Origin: Mesotaenium endlicherianum
Lineage: Eukaryota > Streptophyta > Zygnematophyceae > Zygnematales > Mesotaeniaceae
Length of the DNA: 64,000 nucleotides
Reading direction: 5' to 3'
Assembly: GCA_009602735.1 (NCBI GenBank)
Contig: WELA01003469.1
Coordinates: forward strand, 53,540-117,539
The notes under the pieces are model-generated. The model saw only the letters and a list, made by a program, of their open reading frames with translations, had not been told where the DNA came from and did no database searches. The stretch's first letter is position 1. Every line of letters starts with the position of its first letter. Both the position numbers and the translations under genes were made by a program. Of this stretch, positions 1 through 12,221 are shown piece by piece.

Positions 1-3000
1 CACTGCCGCACCTCCTGCTGCTGCTGCTGGTGCTGGTGCTGCTACGCTACGACGACGAGGAGGAGGAGGGGGGGGGCATCAGAAGAGGGCCACGCGCGTC
101 CCACAGGCGGCAGCGGAGACGGAGGAGGTGATGGTGGTGGACGAAGAGGAGGAGGAGGAGGAGGAGGCAGGGGCGGCGCCTCCGCTGGCGCCGCACTCCT
201 CCCGAGAGTATGAGCCCTCCGCCTCCCAAGACAGCTGGAGGGCAACGCCCGGCACCGTAACAGATGGCATCGCCGCCCGGGTGGCCACCATGAGGGCCCG
301 GAGGGGAGAGCTGCCGAAAGTGCGAGCGGCGGTGCTGTTCAGCCACTCTTTGGCGGACGACGTGGTGGCGCACCAGAAGAAGGTGCCTCCCTCTTCTGTC
401 TTGGCCTCCGTCCAGTCTGTGCATGCACGTTTGTCGTGTCTAGATGGGCCTGTTGTAGGTGTCCTTGCACTGAGTCTTTCCACTGGAGATAGTCATAGTC
501 GCCCCCCGCACATGCATGCATTCTGCCAGGGTGGACTCCCTCCCAGCCGACTGAGAGCGTCGAGGTTTGGTCCCACCCACCGCGTGTCTTCCCCACCACA
601 TGACTCATCCACAGCACTCAGCGTGCCCCCATCCCCCACTCTCCTGCGACACATGCTTACGCCGGACCCGTTCCGGCGGGCAGGCCCATTCGGGATTCCC
701 CACTGTGCCTCTGCCGAGTGGAGTGTTGTGCGAGAGCCACACGCACGCCTGTGCCGACGCCATCTGGCAGAACAAAGGCCAAATACGCGATCCTAATCTC
801 GTCAACTAACGCCCAGCTGGCAGCTCTCCCATGCCCGAGTGGCTGGCAGCCAAGCGCGGCGGCTGCAGGCATGTGTGCCGCCTGGCAGTCCACTGCACAG
901 CCCCAGCTAGTATTCAACCATTGCTTCCGTTCGTGTCGCGGCCACCTCCTCTTCCTCACGAGGCCTAGTGTGTCATCATGGTCCATGGCCCATGCTTGCT
1001 CATAGCGGAAGAATGCGGGCCCCGACGGGCAGCGTCAGGAGGATGCCAGCAAGCCCGTCGTCGAGCGGCCTATGGTCGTGCGAGGAGGAGGAGGAGGAGG
1101 AGGAGGAGGAGGAGGAGGAGAAGACTGCTGATGCCTGCCGAGGGCAGGGGCAAGTGACAAATGCTTGTCCTTGGAGCAGATTGGCAACTGGCACAAGCGT
1201 GTGAATGCGCATTGTTACTTGGCACACGGACGTCTGAGATTTTGGGCGGCCAATGGAACGTATTTTGGCTTGCGTGCCTGGGCCCGAAGAGGAGGCGTCA
1301 CTTTGCACCCATTGGGAGGGAGTCTCTTGTGGTGAGTGGTGTGGCTGGGAGCAGATTCTGGGCACCCTGGGGGGGCGCACGACTGGCAGAGCGTCGGAGT
1401 GCACCCACTTCGTCACCAAGGGCTTTGCGCGCACGGCCAACATGCTGGAGGCTGTGGCCAGGGGGTGCCACGTGGTCACGCCCAGGTGGCTGGAGGCGTG
1501 CAGGCAGGAGGCGAAGATTCTGGAGCCCGCCCGGTTCCTGCTGCGGGACAGGACGAAGGAGAAGGAGATGGGCTTCTCGCTGCGCCATGCGGTGGAGAAG
1601 GCCCGGGAGGCACCCATCTTCGAGGTACCGCTCTTTCTGCCTGGTCTGCCAAGCTCCCTGCTGCTGCCAAGTGGCTTGGTGGACTTCACCCCCCTATTTT
1701 GCCTCGACCCCTCCATTCCCGAACCCCGCTCCTTCTCCTGTTTTCCTTCCCACTGCCCACCCTGTGACATCTGGCGCACCGGGGATGGTCGTGCAGAGTT
1801 ACCTCGCTGCCGAGCGGTGTGCGGAGCTGGAGCCACCCGGCTGGGCTCATGGCTCACCTCCACCTCCTCTCGTCATTGTCAGATGCAAATGGGGACTCTC
1901 ATGGCTGGCTCTCGCCACGGACAGCCATGGAGCCACGGCGCATGCGACGTTTCTGTGACCCCGTCATGCGCGTCCCATCAGACCTCACTCCACACGCGTG
2001 CATGATGGTGAGAGAGAGAGAAAAATTGTGAGCTGTTGTCACATTGACCAAGCTTGCCCCCCTGTTTCCCCCCCTCATGCAAGCATTTGGCGGGCGCATT
2101 TGTGTGAGAGAACAAAGGGCTCTCTCACAAAATTGATGTCTCAGTTGTTCACGAGCTGTTGAGTGACGAGAACAGAGACACGCGCAGCGTTACGCGGAGC
2201 TGGCCGATCTTCGGTCAGTCCAGCATAGGGCTTAACATTTGTTGCGTGCAGTCAGGCGGGTGATGAGATCATTCTCCCACTGCCTGCCTTCCACTGCGCG
2301 TCGGGCAGCAGGCCGGCCTTGACTTCGCGGTTTTGTCGCGTCCACGGTTCTGATTGGTTTGGGGGTTAGCATATCTGTAGTTTCAAAATGTTTCGTCTGC
2401 ATGGATTTGCATGTGATATCAGAGTATCCTAGGCCGATGGAGCCCCAAGTGCTGGGTGTGGGCTGGTGGTGGGGGTGCTTCTGCGACCTAGAGGTTGAAT
2501 GTGGGGTGGCGTCGGCTGGTTTGTGCTCGAGATGCCCTCCAGCCAAAAAGGCTGCTCGTCTTGCGTGCCCCTTGCGGATCGGGCCGTAGTAGTCATTGCC
2601 GCCCAGCGAGCCGTGCTTGTGTTAGGAAGCTGGTGGTGCCACGTGGACCCACACGCTCACATGGACGCGTTGTCTCGTGCCGCTTGGGCTCCCGTGCGGA
2701 GGAGGGGAGGGGAGGGCGCTGCTAACCCTATTGCGGCTGGTGGTGCTGCTGCTGCTGCTGCGGGTGGTGCAGGGATGGAGGGTGCACATAACGCCGCACA
2801 CAGTGCCGCCCCAAGAAGCGCTCGCCTCCATCGCTGAAGCTGCAGGCGCTGAGGTGCCACCCCCTCAACCGCTCTCCGCCTTCCCCGCCCCTTCCCCCCC
2901 CCCTCCCCCCAAAATGCGCGTCTTTGCCTCTCCCCTCGAATGCTTGTCATTGCTGCCGTGTCTCAACACTTTCTTATTGCAGGCGCTTCCAATGCGCCAG

Positions 3001-4020
3001 ATTCACCCCGGCCTAAGCCTGGCTGGCTGAGGGCTCGTTACATTGCTGTCGGACCCACGGACCTTGCTCTGAACGGCATCTGTCCATCAGTCGCACAGAC
3101 AGGACAGGCTGCCATTGCTGGGCACCGGCAACCTTCTGATTCCGGCACGGAGAGCACTCGAGGTTCTCGTGCTGCCCTTGTGGTCCCCATTCGGGATCCT
3201 GGTTCATTACACCCGGGGCTGAGAGGGGCTCTGCCCGCGCGTGTGCATGCGTGCGTGCGTGCATGCACGCACCTGGTGCGGTTGGGCAGCAGTGCAGCAC
3301 TGGCGTGGGTAGCAGCATTTCTTATGCCAGGGCTCTCTCTTTCAGCTGCGAGGCTCATGGGAGGGAGCGATTGGGACTCTACTCTTTCTCTCTCTGTGTG
3401 TGCCTGAAAGAGTATCTTCGTCGCCTCACCTCGCATTGCAACAATGCTCCGGCTTTCTCTCGCAGGTGGTGGCCGCCTACACTCCCCCAGGCCCAGGGGA
3501 GGGGGTGCACAACCCGTGCGTTGTGCTCTCCTCCGAGGCGGACAGAGCCCTCTGCCGGTCGCTCATTGCCAGGAGTAAGCAGGCACCGCACGCGCTGTCC
3601 TCTTGCAAACATTTGGCCGCTTGTGTCATCTGTACACGTGTGATTGGTTGCTGCTCATTCTCGTCTTGCTCTGTCGCCTCACGCCGATGAGTGGAGTTGA
3701 AGGAGTTCGATGCTGCATGTTGTTTGTCTCAAGTTTGCACAGGCGTTTTCATATCTGTCATATCTCCTCGGGTGGCAAGCCGCCTGGGGGGGTGGGTGAA
3801 ACGAGAGGGAGAGACATGACGAGGAGGGTATGGCCAAGTTGAGGACATGCTGACCACGGGTGGACATGGCTATGGCAAGGGTGTTCTTGTGTGAGCAGGG
3901 GCTCCTATCTACTCTCCGGAGTTCCTCATGTTTGCCATCCTCCGGCACAATATAAGCTTGACAGAGTCAGCGATTCTTTTCCCCTCCATGTCACCCCGTC
4001 GTTCCACCACCAGCTGGTGA
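1..4020 (+). CDS. Tandem-BRCT domain protein, PAXIP1/MDC1-like (5' partial)
   Basis: Best exon model: <1-382, 1355-1624, 2773-2853, 3466-3574, 3899-4020, all with GT/AG borders and consistent phases (0,0,0,1). The open frame runs off the left edge, so the N-terminus is missing. The first exon has an acidic Glu run, then a BRCT start (AAVLFSHSLADDVVAHQKK). Exon 2 continues with ILGTLGG, CTHFVT and the signature VVTPRWLEAC, then RDRTKEKEMGFSL. Exons 3-5 form a second BRCT (GWRVHITPHTVPP; IYSPEFLM...ILRHNISL). This order matches the C-terminal BRCT pair of plant PAXIP1/MDC1-like proteins, which bind phosphoproteins in DNA-damage signalling in the nucleus. The function is inferred from the family. 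The stop at 4018-4020 leaves a tail of about 20 residues after the last BRCT strand. Exon 4/5 borders are less certain than exons 1-3. Confidence 0.8.
1082..1120 (+). repeat. (GAG)n microsatellite in BRCT-gene intron
   Basis: A nearly pure GAG trinucleotide run of about 13 units lies in the first visible intron (383-1354). Related CTG and GAG runs occur at about 18-75 and 147-168; the latter encodes the Glu run of the BRCT protein. Confidence 0.85.
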
Positions 4021-5361
4021 AAGCTTGGTGCCCCTTGCTGACAGGCTGTCTAGAATTCTTTGCTTCATCATAGTGGACATATTACGACATAGCAATCATG
4101 CATCACCAGTCACTGGTCGCCTACTTCTGCAGACTTGTCCACGATCAGCCTTTCGCATGTTTTTCTGTGACAGGATGCTGCATATCAGTGTGTATTTAGT
4201 TTTTGGGATGCAGCAGGCCCTTTCGGTGGCCAATGAGTCGAACATTCGTTCTAAACTGACTTTTTGGCATGCACTGCCGATTCTTGAAAAGGCGTGTCAA
4301 TTGACAAGGCAAAGGCTGGAATGGGTGTCACCATCATGTCGCATGTTAACTGATAGATTATATTGGGTGCTGTTGCTGTGCAGAAACAGGTTGTTCATGT
4401 AGGCTGATGTCAAGCGGTTAGAGGTGTAATATAGCTCTAGCAGTAGCAGGCTCAGGTAAAACTATTGCAGTAGATGAAGATAGTCTTTGCTCTACCACAC
4501 AAAAGATCTTTTCCACTATCAAGTAGTTGTTTTTGTGAGCAATTTGCCTTTAAGCTTGCTTCCTGAGAAGTAAGCTTGGTTTAATGGCAGGGCCGTGCCA
4601 AATTTTCTGGTGCTTTGTCACCTATAAAAAGAAATCATTTCAAAATGTACTCTGCTGGATCTTGGCCCTCAGGTGAAGTACGCTGATTGATAATGTATTC
4701 CCCTAGCCTGGCTAGCACCGCATCTTGGGGATTTTGACCTTTTGCAGAGCCAAGAACTTACCATCATGCAACAGGTATACAAAGAAAAACCAGTGAGGGG
4801 TTGCCAACAAGATCCTGGTAGAAAAATGACACCAGTAGGTCAGTACGCCTGAACACAGCCAGAATTGACAAAATATTGTCATGCAGCTGACAGACTACTT
4901 CACAGGTCTGTTACTCCATTAGCATTTGTAAAACCAAAATTGCATAATAAGCTAGGATGTATGTCCTTGTTCAAGTGATATTAATATGCTTAGGCGCACA
5001 TCAGACCCTGCCAAGAAGGCATGAGCATGGACAAGCTAACCACCTGCCATCAGTCATAAAAGCAGGACTACATGGTGAATTCTTACCTCACCTTCTTGAA
5101 TAGTCTACCAAAAATTGTTGTCATTATGGTACATGTATAGAATCTTCTCTCTAACTATCAGCTACGTCTTGCTTAAAGAATATGGACTGTGTACTTCTAC
5201 AAAGAATATGTATCATCCTAGTAACCGTACTGGGCTGCAGTCTCCAACAGAGCTATAGACGTAGTGTGTAGAGCTAAGCTGTCATTCTAATGTGCTCAAT
5301 AATGTATGATACAGCCATGGTAGGCATGGGTTAGCTTAGCCGTCTAACCTAATGCTCATCA
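4021..5361. other. Intergenic region between convergent genes
   Basis: AT-richer than the flanking exons, with no long open frame and no recognisable domain. It must hold the 3' UTRs and polyadenylation sites of the BRCT gene (+) and the DUF7950-like gene (-). I see no transposon ends here. Confidence 0.6.
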
Positions 5362-6996
5362 CTACGTACAAGTATTGGTATGTGTGGCTGATGATACATT
5401 GAACTGCCAAATGTATCCGACTGGTTCGGAATCCAGGCCATCAACTCGAGTTGCCACGCAAGGAGCATGCAAAAGGCATTTTCGTTGGTTCTGTTCCCAA
5501 TTCAGTCTAGAAGTACAATGGTAAGCTGGACTGGTGAATGACAGACGTCCAAGACCTCCAACCTTAACCTCACCCATCAACATGGACGAGGAACAAGTCT
5601 CATTGTCTCCCAAAGTAAGAGGAAGCCAAGAACATTCTGGCTGCCCTATCATCCTGCTGTAAGCAGAATTGACCCAGCGGACGCGATTTGATCTATCTGT
5701 CCATATTACTGGCATGCTCCACATTTCACAAGCCTTTTTGACAGAGTCCAAGTTTCCTCTGATAGGATCATCACGTCTCCCAGAAAGATCCATTATCTGT
5801 ATTGCCGAGCCAACTGCCCGCACAGGCTGAGGAGTGATAACCTGAGGCTCCTTCTTTGGCACAGCTGATGAAGAGATGGGTTCTTGATGGTAGTTACTGG
5901 CAAGAACCTCCTTAAGAAACTCCCAAAGAGTAGCCTTGACTGCAGGAGAGGCTGGAAACTTTGTAGCATGATACCAGAAATGGCCTACAGCCTTGACATT
6001 GGAAAGTTGTGGAGGAAGGGGTAGCACAACCTGTCCAGATGCCCATGAGGTGCCTTCTACTGCCCTTTTAAATGCCTGATTGGACCAAAGGAGCTTATGA
6101 GCCTCATCTGTCACCATTACTGGCTCTTCAGCACTGCCATACTTTTGCTCCATGGTAACTGTATCCATAGGATGAAAGAGCGACTCCAATTTCATATCAG
6201 ATGATTGAGCATTGTTACCCACTGCATATCCACCAGTTGCTGGTGTAGTAAGAGAACCCACTGGAAATGCTAAAGGAGCAGGCCGAACCCCTAGTCTCAG
6301 TTCAGATGAACATGTGCTGGAAGACTTTGCATTTTGTCCTAGACTGAAAGCAACTCCAGCGCTAGGAAGTATGAGAGGGAGCCTAACCGGTAGCTGATGA
6401 CAATGAGGAGCTTCTGAAGAATCTTTCAGCTTCAAAGGAGCAGGTTTCACCTTCAGGGGTCTGAGCTCGCTACAGGTTGAAGTTAAATACGATTGCATGA
6501 TAGCAGTAGTTGCTTTTGCTCGACCCGCTGTGCTTCCAGCTGCTTCAGCTCCTCGTGCTCCATACTGCCTGCCCCTGAGATCCGCTCTGATGTCAGGTGT
6601 AGCCTTCAATAGCTTCCCTAAAGGTGTTCCGTCCAGAGCTTCCAACCCCAACGAGAGATCTAGAACAGGGTACCTTCTCTCCATCTCCATGGGCTTAATT
6701 GGGCGTATTGGAACCGGGCCAATGCCATTCTTGATCTTTTTCTTCATTCTGTCCCCGATATCGCGCTTGCGTTTTTTCTTCCCTGTCAGCAGATGCTCCG
6801 GAGAAGGAGGGAGCACTCCATCCTCAACACCTGATACTTCTAGGTTTGAAAGTACCCCTGCTCCTGTGTTCCTTGGAGCAATAGTGCGAAATCTTGGGAG
6901 ACTGTTCTGCAAGGCTGGATAAGATGTGGTCTGAATCTGGGGCCGAACAACACTTGACGGCATAAACCTGACTACACAACAGCCTCCTTGCTCCAT
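5362..6996 (-). CDS. Plant-type nuclear protein resembling the DUF7950 family
   Basis: Single-exon frame of 544 codons. The first real ATG is at 6996; the frame is open 5' of it but has no earlier ATG. The N-terminus reads MEQGGCCVVRFMPSS and then LPRFRTIAPRN, like the Cys-rich start and 'RFRPIAPKP' motif I remember from land-plant DUF7950 proteins. Residues of about 75-90 hold a basic cluster (KKKRKRDIGDRMKKKIKNG), a probable nuclear localisation signal. The C-terminal 250 residues hold two similar blocks, MVTDEAHKLLWSNQAFKRAV and VIWTDRSNRVRWVNSAYSRM, which look like the start of PAS folds. The protein ends in a conserved-looking region with YIWQF. No catalytic motif is seen; a role in transcription or signalling is only inferred. 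Convergent with the BRCT gene. The family assignment is from memory. Confidence 0.72.
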   Translation of the reverse strand: MEQGGCCVVRFMPSSVVRPQIQTTSYPALQNSLPRFRTIAPRNTGAGVLSNLEVSGVEDGVLPPSPEHLLTGKKKRKRDIGDRMKKKIKNGIGPVPIRPIKPMEMERRYPVLDLSLGLEALDGTPLGKLLKATPDIRADLRGRQYGARGAEAAGSTAGRAKATTAIMQSYLTSTCSELRPLKVKPAPLKLKDSSEAPHCHQLPVRLPLILPSAGVAFSLGQNAKSSSTCSSELRLGVRPAPLAFPVGSLTTPATGGYAVGNNAQSSDMKLESLFHPMDTVTMEQKYGSAEEPVMVTDEAHKLLWSNQAFKRAVEGTSWASGQVVLPLPPQLSNVKAVGHFWYHATKFPASPAVKATLWEFLKEVLASNYHQEPISSSAVPKKEPQVITPQPVRAVGSAIQIMDLSGRRDDPIRGNLDSVKKACEMWSMPVIWTDRSNRVRWVNSAYSRMIGQPECSWLPLTLGDNETCSSSMLMGEVKVGGLGRLSFTSPAYHCTSRLNWEQNQRKCLLHAPCVATRVDGLDSEPVGYIWQFNVSSATHTNTCT

Positions 6997-8435
6997 ATAT
7001 GCTGTACTGGAACCAGTAATCTTGTATAGAAGAAATATTGGTGACAAGCGAACGGCTGTATATACAACCTACACACTAGAATTGCACGACAAATTCACTA
7101 GAGAGGACGAGACTAGATTGGGTAAAACCGAAGCACTTATACTCCCGTCCGTCTCGACAAGGTAGGGCAGCGTACTTTGGAAAGAGGAATCTTGCCGCTG
7201 TAGTATTAGGTGTTTGAACAATGGAAGTGAGAGAACCACGCTGAAGCTGGATAACTTACCTGATTCTAAAGTCTCCTCTTACCTCGTAGAGAGTCGGTTA
7301 GCCACTTACATTGCAGTATTACTTGGAATGCAGTTTCGCTCATGCAACGTAAGCCCCAATGGAGTGGCTGCAGAAGTCAGCTTACCACGCACCCCAACAC
7401 TTCACACCACTTCACACTACCGGCTTAAGACTGTCGACTGACACGCGGTCAAGCAGCTGTGAAAGCCTGGTGAGCCGGTCTGAAGCGGGAGGATTTTGCT
7501 GGTCAAGGGCTCAAGAAAAAAAACCGACAATCTGTAGCAAACATCAACACACGCAGTTGCCCCGGATTCAAATAGCCGCGCCTTGCAAGCCATTTAATTT
7601 TTTGAAAAAAATTACAACAATTAGTAGTTGCATGTGATAGGCCGCTAATTTTAAACATCACGTTAGAGTTCGAGTCAGTTTGCGTGGAGTGTATCCTCCA
7701 GTATCCGCCAATTTTTTCTCATCGGAATAAGCTGGGAATAAGCAATGCTGGCGGACTCTGGACTACACAGGAATTATCTGCTTATTGCCAAGTAAGCAAT
7801 CCGGTGAATTTATGGCAGCCTGATTGAGCCTGATACACCGGGATGGACAGGATGGAGGTTACTTTTGGCAACTTTTGGACCTTTTATGACGGCGGAAAGG
7901 CCTCCCTCAGTCATTCACAGTCTAAATGTCCTGGAGGCGCACTCAACTGCCGCCGCTTCAAAGATCAATCCACGTCAGGAGCTCTACACTTGCTTTTTGC
8001 AGAGTGGATATATATGGAGCCAGTATGGTGCCCATACTTGAAGTTGCTTGAAGTTGCTTGAAGTGAACTGAACGAACTGAACTAGCTGGAACTAGCATGA
8101 ATTCGCATGAGCCAAGTTGCATTTAATGGGCCTTCTATCTGCCAGTAGGCACTTCGAAGTGATATGATTGCACGCGTGTCTCCCACAACTCTACTGATGC
8201 GCTGGTTCCGATACCTGTAATGTAAGGTGCGCTTGACACGATTGAGTGCAGAAGGTCAGAAAGTGCACTAGTCCACTTTTGATTGGTTAGATGAAGTCGC
8301 TCCAGTCGATTCTCTTGTTGCTGACAAGCAATGTCAGGAAATGTCAGGTTTGGTGCTTTCATTGGTTCCGTCTAGTCAGCTTTAGTAAAGTAAGCTGAAA
8401 GTAGGGACCACTCAAAACGCTCAGGACTGCAAGCA

Positions 8436-8505
8436 GCGTGGGAGTCAGGAGTCAGGACTCAGGAGTCGGGACTCGGGACTGCTCAGGACTGCTCAGAATT
8501 ACCCG
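8436..8505 (+). repeat. GGAGTCAGGACTC-type short tandem repeat
   Basis: Degenerate units of 7-10 bp (ggagtca, ggactcag, ggactgctca) follow each other. A second array of a 10-bp unit containing TTCCGACC follows at about 8559-8616, and a short gaagttgctt/gaactgaac array precedes at about 8036-8095. Confidence 0.7.
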
Positions 8506-8950
8506 TGACGCAAGTTTTGACCGCCGAAGCAAGCCGAAGCTGGCGACTTGTCGCAATGACTTCCGACCACTTCCGACTGCTTCCGACCCATTCCGACCAC
8601 TTCCGACCAGCTCCCCGACCTCCATCGTGATTCGTGAGTCGTCATAACCGTGAGCCGCTTATTGCTCACGACGATGCCACAATCAAATACGTGTGCACAC
8701 TTTCATACAGGGCTTGGGCTGGTCCAGGTAGGCTACTCTTGGTCAGGCTGACCGCTTCAGCTTCCAGCTTCAAAAAACAGAAGGGTGTGCACTTAACATT
8801 CTTGTCGCGACTACTATCCATTTGAAGGCGAGGCACGCGTACCGCAAGTTTCGGCCGCCCAGGTACGGTGGTCAACGCTGACCTAGGACCATTGATGACC
8901 ATCAACAGGTCAGCCTTGGCACAAGATACGTGCAGTTTGAAAGACAGATT

Positions 8951-9099
8951 GACCCCGACCCTCAGGGGTCAGCGGGGATAAACGGCCCAGTCAGCTGGAC
9001 AGCTGACTAAACCAAGGCCGCAAGAGTGTACAGCTCAGCTGAGAAGCTGACACGGTCAAGTGACCATGTGAAGACGCCCAGTCAGCTGCAAAGCTGACT
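8951..9099. repeat. Cluster of short perfect inverted repeats
   Basis: Three perfect stem-loops lie within 150 bp: GACCCC/GGGGTC (8951-8956, 8965-8970), AGTCAGCTG/CAGCTGACT with a 2-nt loop (8989-9008) and AGTCAGCT/AGCTGACT with a 4-nt loop (9080-9099). An imperfect copy lies between the last two. The function is unknown. Confidence 0.7.
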
Positions 9100-9269
9100 A
9101 TGCTGCAGACATGCAGCCGTCACAAGAGCCCAAGCGCTGACTGGACGATGCTCTCAGTCGCCAGGCTCGAGCCAAGGCTGCCATGACTTAAGCAACCAGC
9201 CAAAGGGCGTAAAGCGCTAACGTCACGCAGCCCTGCATGCTATTTGAAAGGCTGAAGACGGTCGAGCGA

Positions 9270-9986
9270 TGTAATGAATTAGTATATTGGTAGATATAAT
9301 ATTCATTTTAATATAATATTTAAATAAGTTCAGCCTGCTGAAGTTAGTTAGTATTGAGCCTGCTGGACTTTATATCATTACCAGTTTAATGACTCAGCCG
9401 GGAGCAGCAGGTTGAAGTCTACTAGGTCAGCTTGCTGACACATTCTTTGCCAGCCAGCTGCCTTCCGTACTCGGTATCAGCGAACTGTCTAGATATGCAT
9501 TTAAGTGTAGTGTGCTAGATGAATGGCCAGATGACATCCTTAGGATGGATGGCGATTCGGGATGATGGGAGATGGCGGTGGATTTGGTCAACTGAGGTCC
9601 TACCAACGTGGTTAACTCTCAGATAGGCGGTGCCATCGCACTGGCCGTTGAACAGTAAACTCATTCCATGTACATATGCTAGGTATTGCCCTCGAGTTCG
9701 GCATTCGAAAACGAGGCCAACTCTCTTGTACAGCTTACTGAGAGAGATCTGAATCCAAGGCGAGAAGCCATTGATATGCACAATCTCCTAGCCTTGCTTA
9801 TGTGTGAGTTTACTGATTGCATTATTGATGCTAGTTTAATTCCATTTGACTTACGAGTATTGTCCACTGCTAGTGTGTTGTCTTTTGCAGTTTAACCAAT
9901 GAACAGAAAATACCATGAAGATAACTTGCTAATAGAAAGATCTTCATTAATTGTTTATCGCCTTCTTAGTAAGTCAATTCATTTCA
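9270..9986 (+). repeat. E1 5' LTR
   Basis: 717 bp, TGTAATGAATT at the start and CAATTCATTTCA at the end (TG...CA). Two U3 repeats with CTGCTG. Followed after one base by the primer-binding site. Confidence 0.9.
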
Positions 9987-9987
9987 G

Positions 9988-9999
9988 TGATATCGGAGC
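9988..9999 (+). promoter_or_regulatory. E1 primer-binding site
   Basis: TGATATCGGAGC, one base after the LTR; one mismatch to the TGGTATCGGAGC of E2, E3 and E5. Probably complementary to the 3' end of an initiator-methionine-type tRNA. Confidence 0.75.
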
Positions 10000-10020
10000 T
10001 GTTACCACAGTCTTCTTTGT

Positions 10021-12204
10021 ATAGTAAGGACAAGGTCTCAAACTAGCAACTCCCGAGACATGGAGAACCAGGATAACGAGAATGTCGAAAATCAGGCTAA
10101 AAGCCATGTAGCGGGAACCCGTACCTATTCTGAAGCAGTGGCAGATACTGCAGCTAGAGAGGCTGCAGATGAGTTAGCTGCTATTGCCGCAGTCGCAGCA
10201 CAGCAGGCTGAGGAGGAGAGAGCCAGATTAAACGCTAAACGATTAGCAAAGGCTGCTGAAGATGCAGAAAAGAGGGAAGGACAACCAGCAGACGAGCACA
10301 CTGTCGAAGAACTTATGGCATCAAGGGCCAATGTTCTGATCCCACCTCCTGCTGTACAACTCAATGTGCCCCTAGGTCAAATTCGTGACCGGCAGAATGC
10401 GGCAGGAATTGCTGCTGCAGGAGCGAGAGGGACTGTTGAGGACACTACTCAGCAAGTGGATGCCACTGCTACTGCTGCATTTGCTAAACTCCCACCTCAG
10501 AGTGTCGATTTGGGAGCATTGTTCGTGCAAAAGTAATCGCAAATGGCGAGCATGTATCAGTCCCAACAGGAGGACAAAAGAATCATAATGTCTCTGCTGC
10601 GAGACAGAGACCAACTGGGTTCTCAAACCACTGGTGGTGGTGGCAGAGGGCCTAGTAAGCCCAAGCCGAAACCTCCCCAGGATTATGATCCTGAGGGGAA
10701 CAAGAAGTATTACCTGATCAAGTTTCTGCCTGATGTTGAGCAGTGGCTGGAGAACTACCCAAAACTGCAGGATTACGAGAAGATCAAGCACACTGGTGCT
10801 CTACTGAAAGGCAGTGCAGCAGACTGGTGGTTGTATTGGAAAGGAGAGCGTAAGGCTCAACAACTAGGTGACCCTACTTGGGTAGAGTTTGCCGAGAAGC
10901 TGCATGAGAAGTTTGATGTGATCAATCAGCAAGAGAAAGCTATCTATGCGATGATCTCCTTGACACTGATGCACACCACTTCAGTTACTGAGTTTGCTCA
11001 AAGGTTTCAGGAGATAATGATAAAGCAGACAGACTTGCCAGAGCGGTATAGGATAGCATACTTCAGGTATGGTGTAATGAATCAGTATATTAGTGGATAA
11101 AATATTCATTTAAATATAATAGTTAATTTAGTTCAGCCTGCTGAACTTTAGTTAATAGTCAGTCTGCTGGACTTTACATAATTATCAGTTTAATGACTCA
11201 GCCGGAAGCAGCAGGCTGAAGTCCATATAAGTCAGCTTGCTGACCCATTCTTTGACAGCCAGCTGACTTCCGTACTCGGTAGCAGCGAACTGCCTTGACT
11301 TACACCTAAGTACGATATGCTAGATGAATGGCCAGATGACATCCCTATGATGGATGGCTATTCGGGATGATGGGAGATGGCGGTGGATTTGGTTAACCGA
11401 GGTCCTACCAACGTGGTTAACTCCCGGGTAGGCGGTGCCATCGCACTGACCGTTGAACAGTAAACTCATTCCATGTACATATGCTAGGCATTGCTCTCGA
11501 GTTCGGCATTCAGAAACGAGGCCAACTCTCTTGTACAGCTTACTGAGAGAGATCTGAATCCAAGGCGAGAAGCCATTGATACGCACTGTCTTCTAACCTT
11601 GCTTATGTATGAGTTTACTAATTTGCATTATTGATGCTAGTTTACTCGCATTTGACTTACGAGTGTTATTCACTGCTAGTGTATTGTCCTTTGCCGTTTA
11701 ACCAGTTAACGGAAATTACCATAAAGATTACTTGCTGATATAAAGATCTTTATTAATTGTTAATCGCTTATTTGGTAAGTCGATTCATTTCATATGGCCT
11801 GAAATACGAAGTCTCTGGTCATTTTGCTGAAAAGAAGTATGAGAAATTGGCTGACTTGATCCAGGATGCTGATGCTTGGGATCAGCAGCAGTTCAATCAC
11901 AAGCGCCAGAGTAATGCTTTGGTGTCTAAGGTTGTCAAAAAGCCCCACAATTCCTACAATGCAATTGAAGGAGACCAGGCTGAGGATGATCAGGGTGATG
12001 AATATGCAGTCTAGAGGGAGAGGTGTTTTCTCTCGAGGCGACTATGGAAGAGGTGGTGGTAGGACTAAGCCGAGACCAACCTCAGCAAAATCTGTTTGCT
12101 TCCATTGCCAGCAATTGATCCACTTCAGAGAGCAGTGTCCAGTCAAGCACCTCCCAAAGGTCGAGAGAAATGACCAGCCTTTAAAAGACAGCAACAGTCA
12201 GTAA
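10021..12204 (+). pseudogene. E1 gag, broken
   Basis: Clearly homologous to E2 gag, but the start codon is changed (ATA where E2 has ATG), a TAA interrupts the frame at about 10534, and a solo LTR splits it at 11073-11792. After the solo LTR it resumes ([20 protein letters not shown]) and keeps a CCHC knuckle in degraded form (CFHCQQLIHFREQCP). Gag would form the virus-like particle. Codons differ from E2 at many sites, consistent with greater age. Confidence 0.85.
11073..11792 (+). mobile_element. Solo LTR inserted in E1 gag
   Basis: 720-bp LTR of the E2 type, TGTAATGAATC...GATTCATTTCA, flanked by perfect 5-bp duplications tatgg (11068-11072 and 11793-11797). Joining the flanks restores the gag sequence found in E2. 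Produced by insertion followed by LTR-LTR recombination. Confidence 0.95.
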
Positions 12205-12221
12205 TCTAGTCTACTGACTGT
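12180..12221 (+). promoter_or_regulatory. E1 gag-pol -1 frameshift cassette
   Basis: Slippery TTTAAAA (12180-12186), spacer gacagca, stem ACAGTCAGT/ACTGACTGT (12194-12202, 12213-12221). Identical in layout to E2 and E3 although the surrounding genes are broken. Confidence 0.75.

Larger units (their letters stand above)
6997..9269. other. Gene-free region upstream of the DUF7950-like gene
   Basis: Should contain the promoter and 5' UTR of the minus-strand gene ending at 6996. No coding region is recognisable; short open frames lack family features. The right half carries the low-complexity repeats and hairpins listed separately and ends at the first LTR. Confidence 0.5.

Noticed and set aside
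47-483. Minus-strand frames opposite the acidic exon of the BRCT gene
   Set aside because: Shadows of trinucleotide repeats; they give Leu/Pro/Ser runs with no family.
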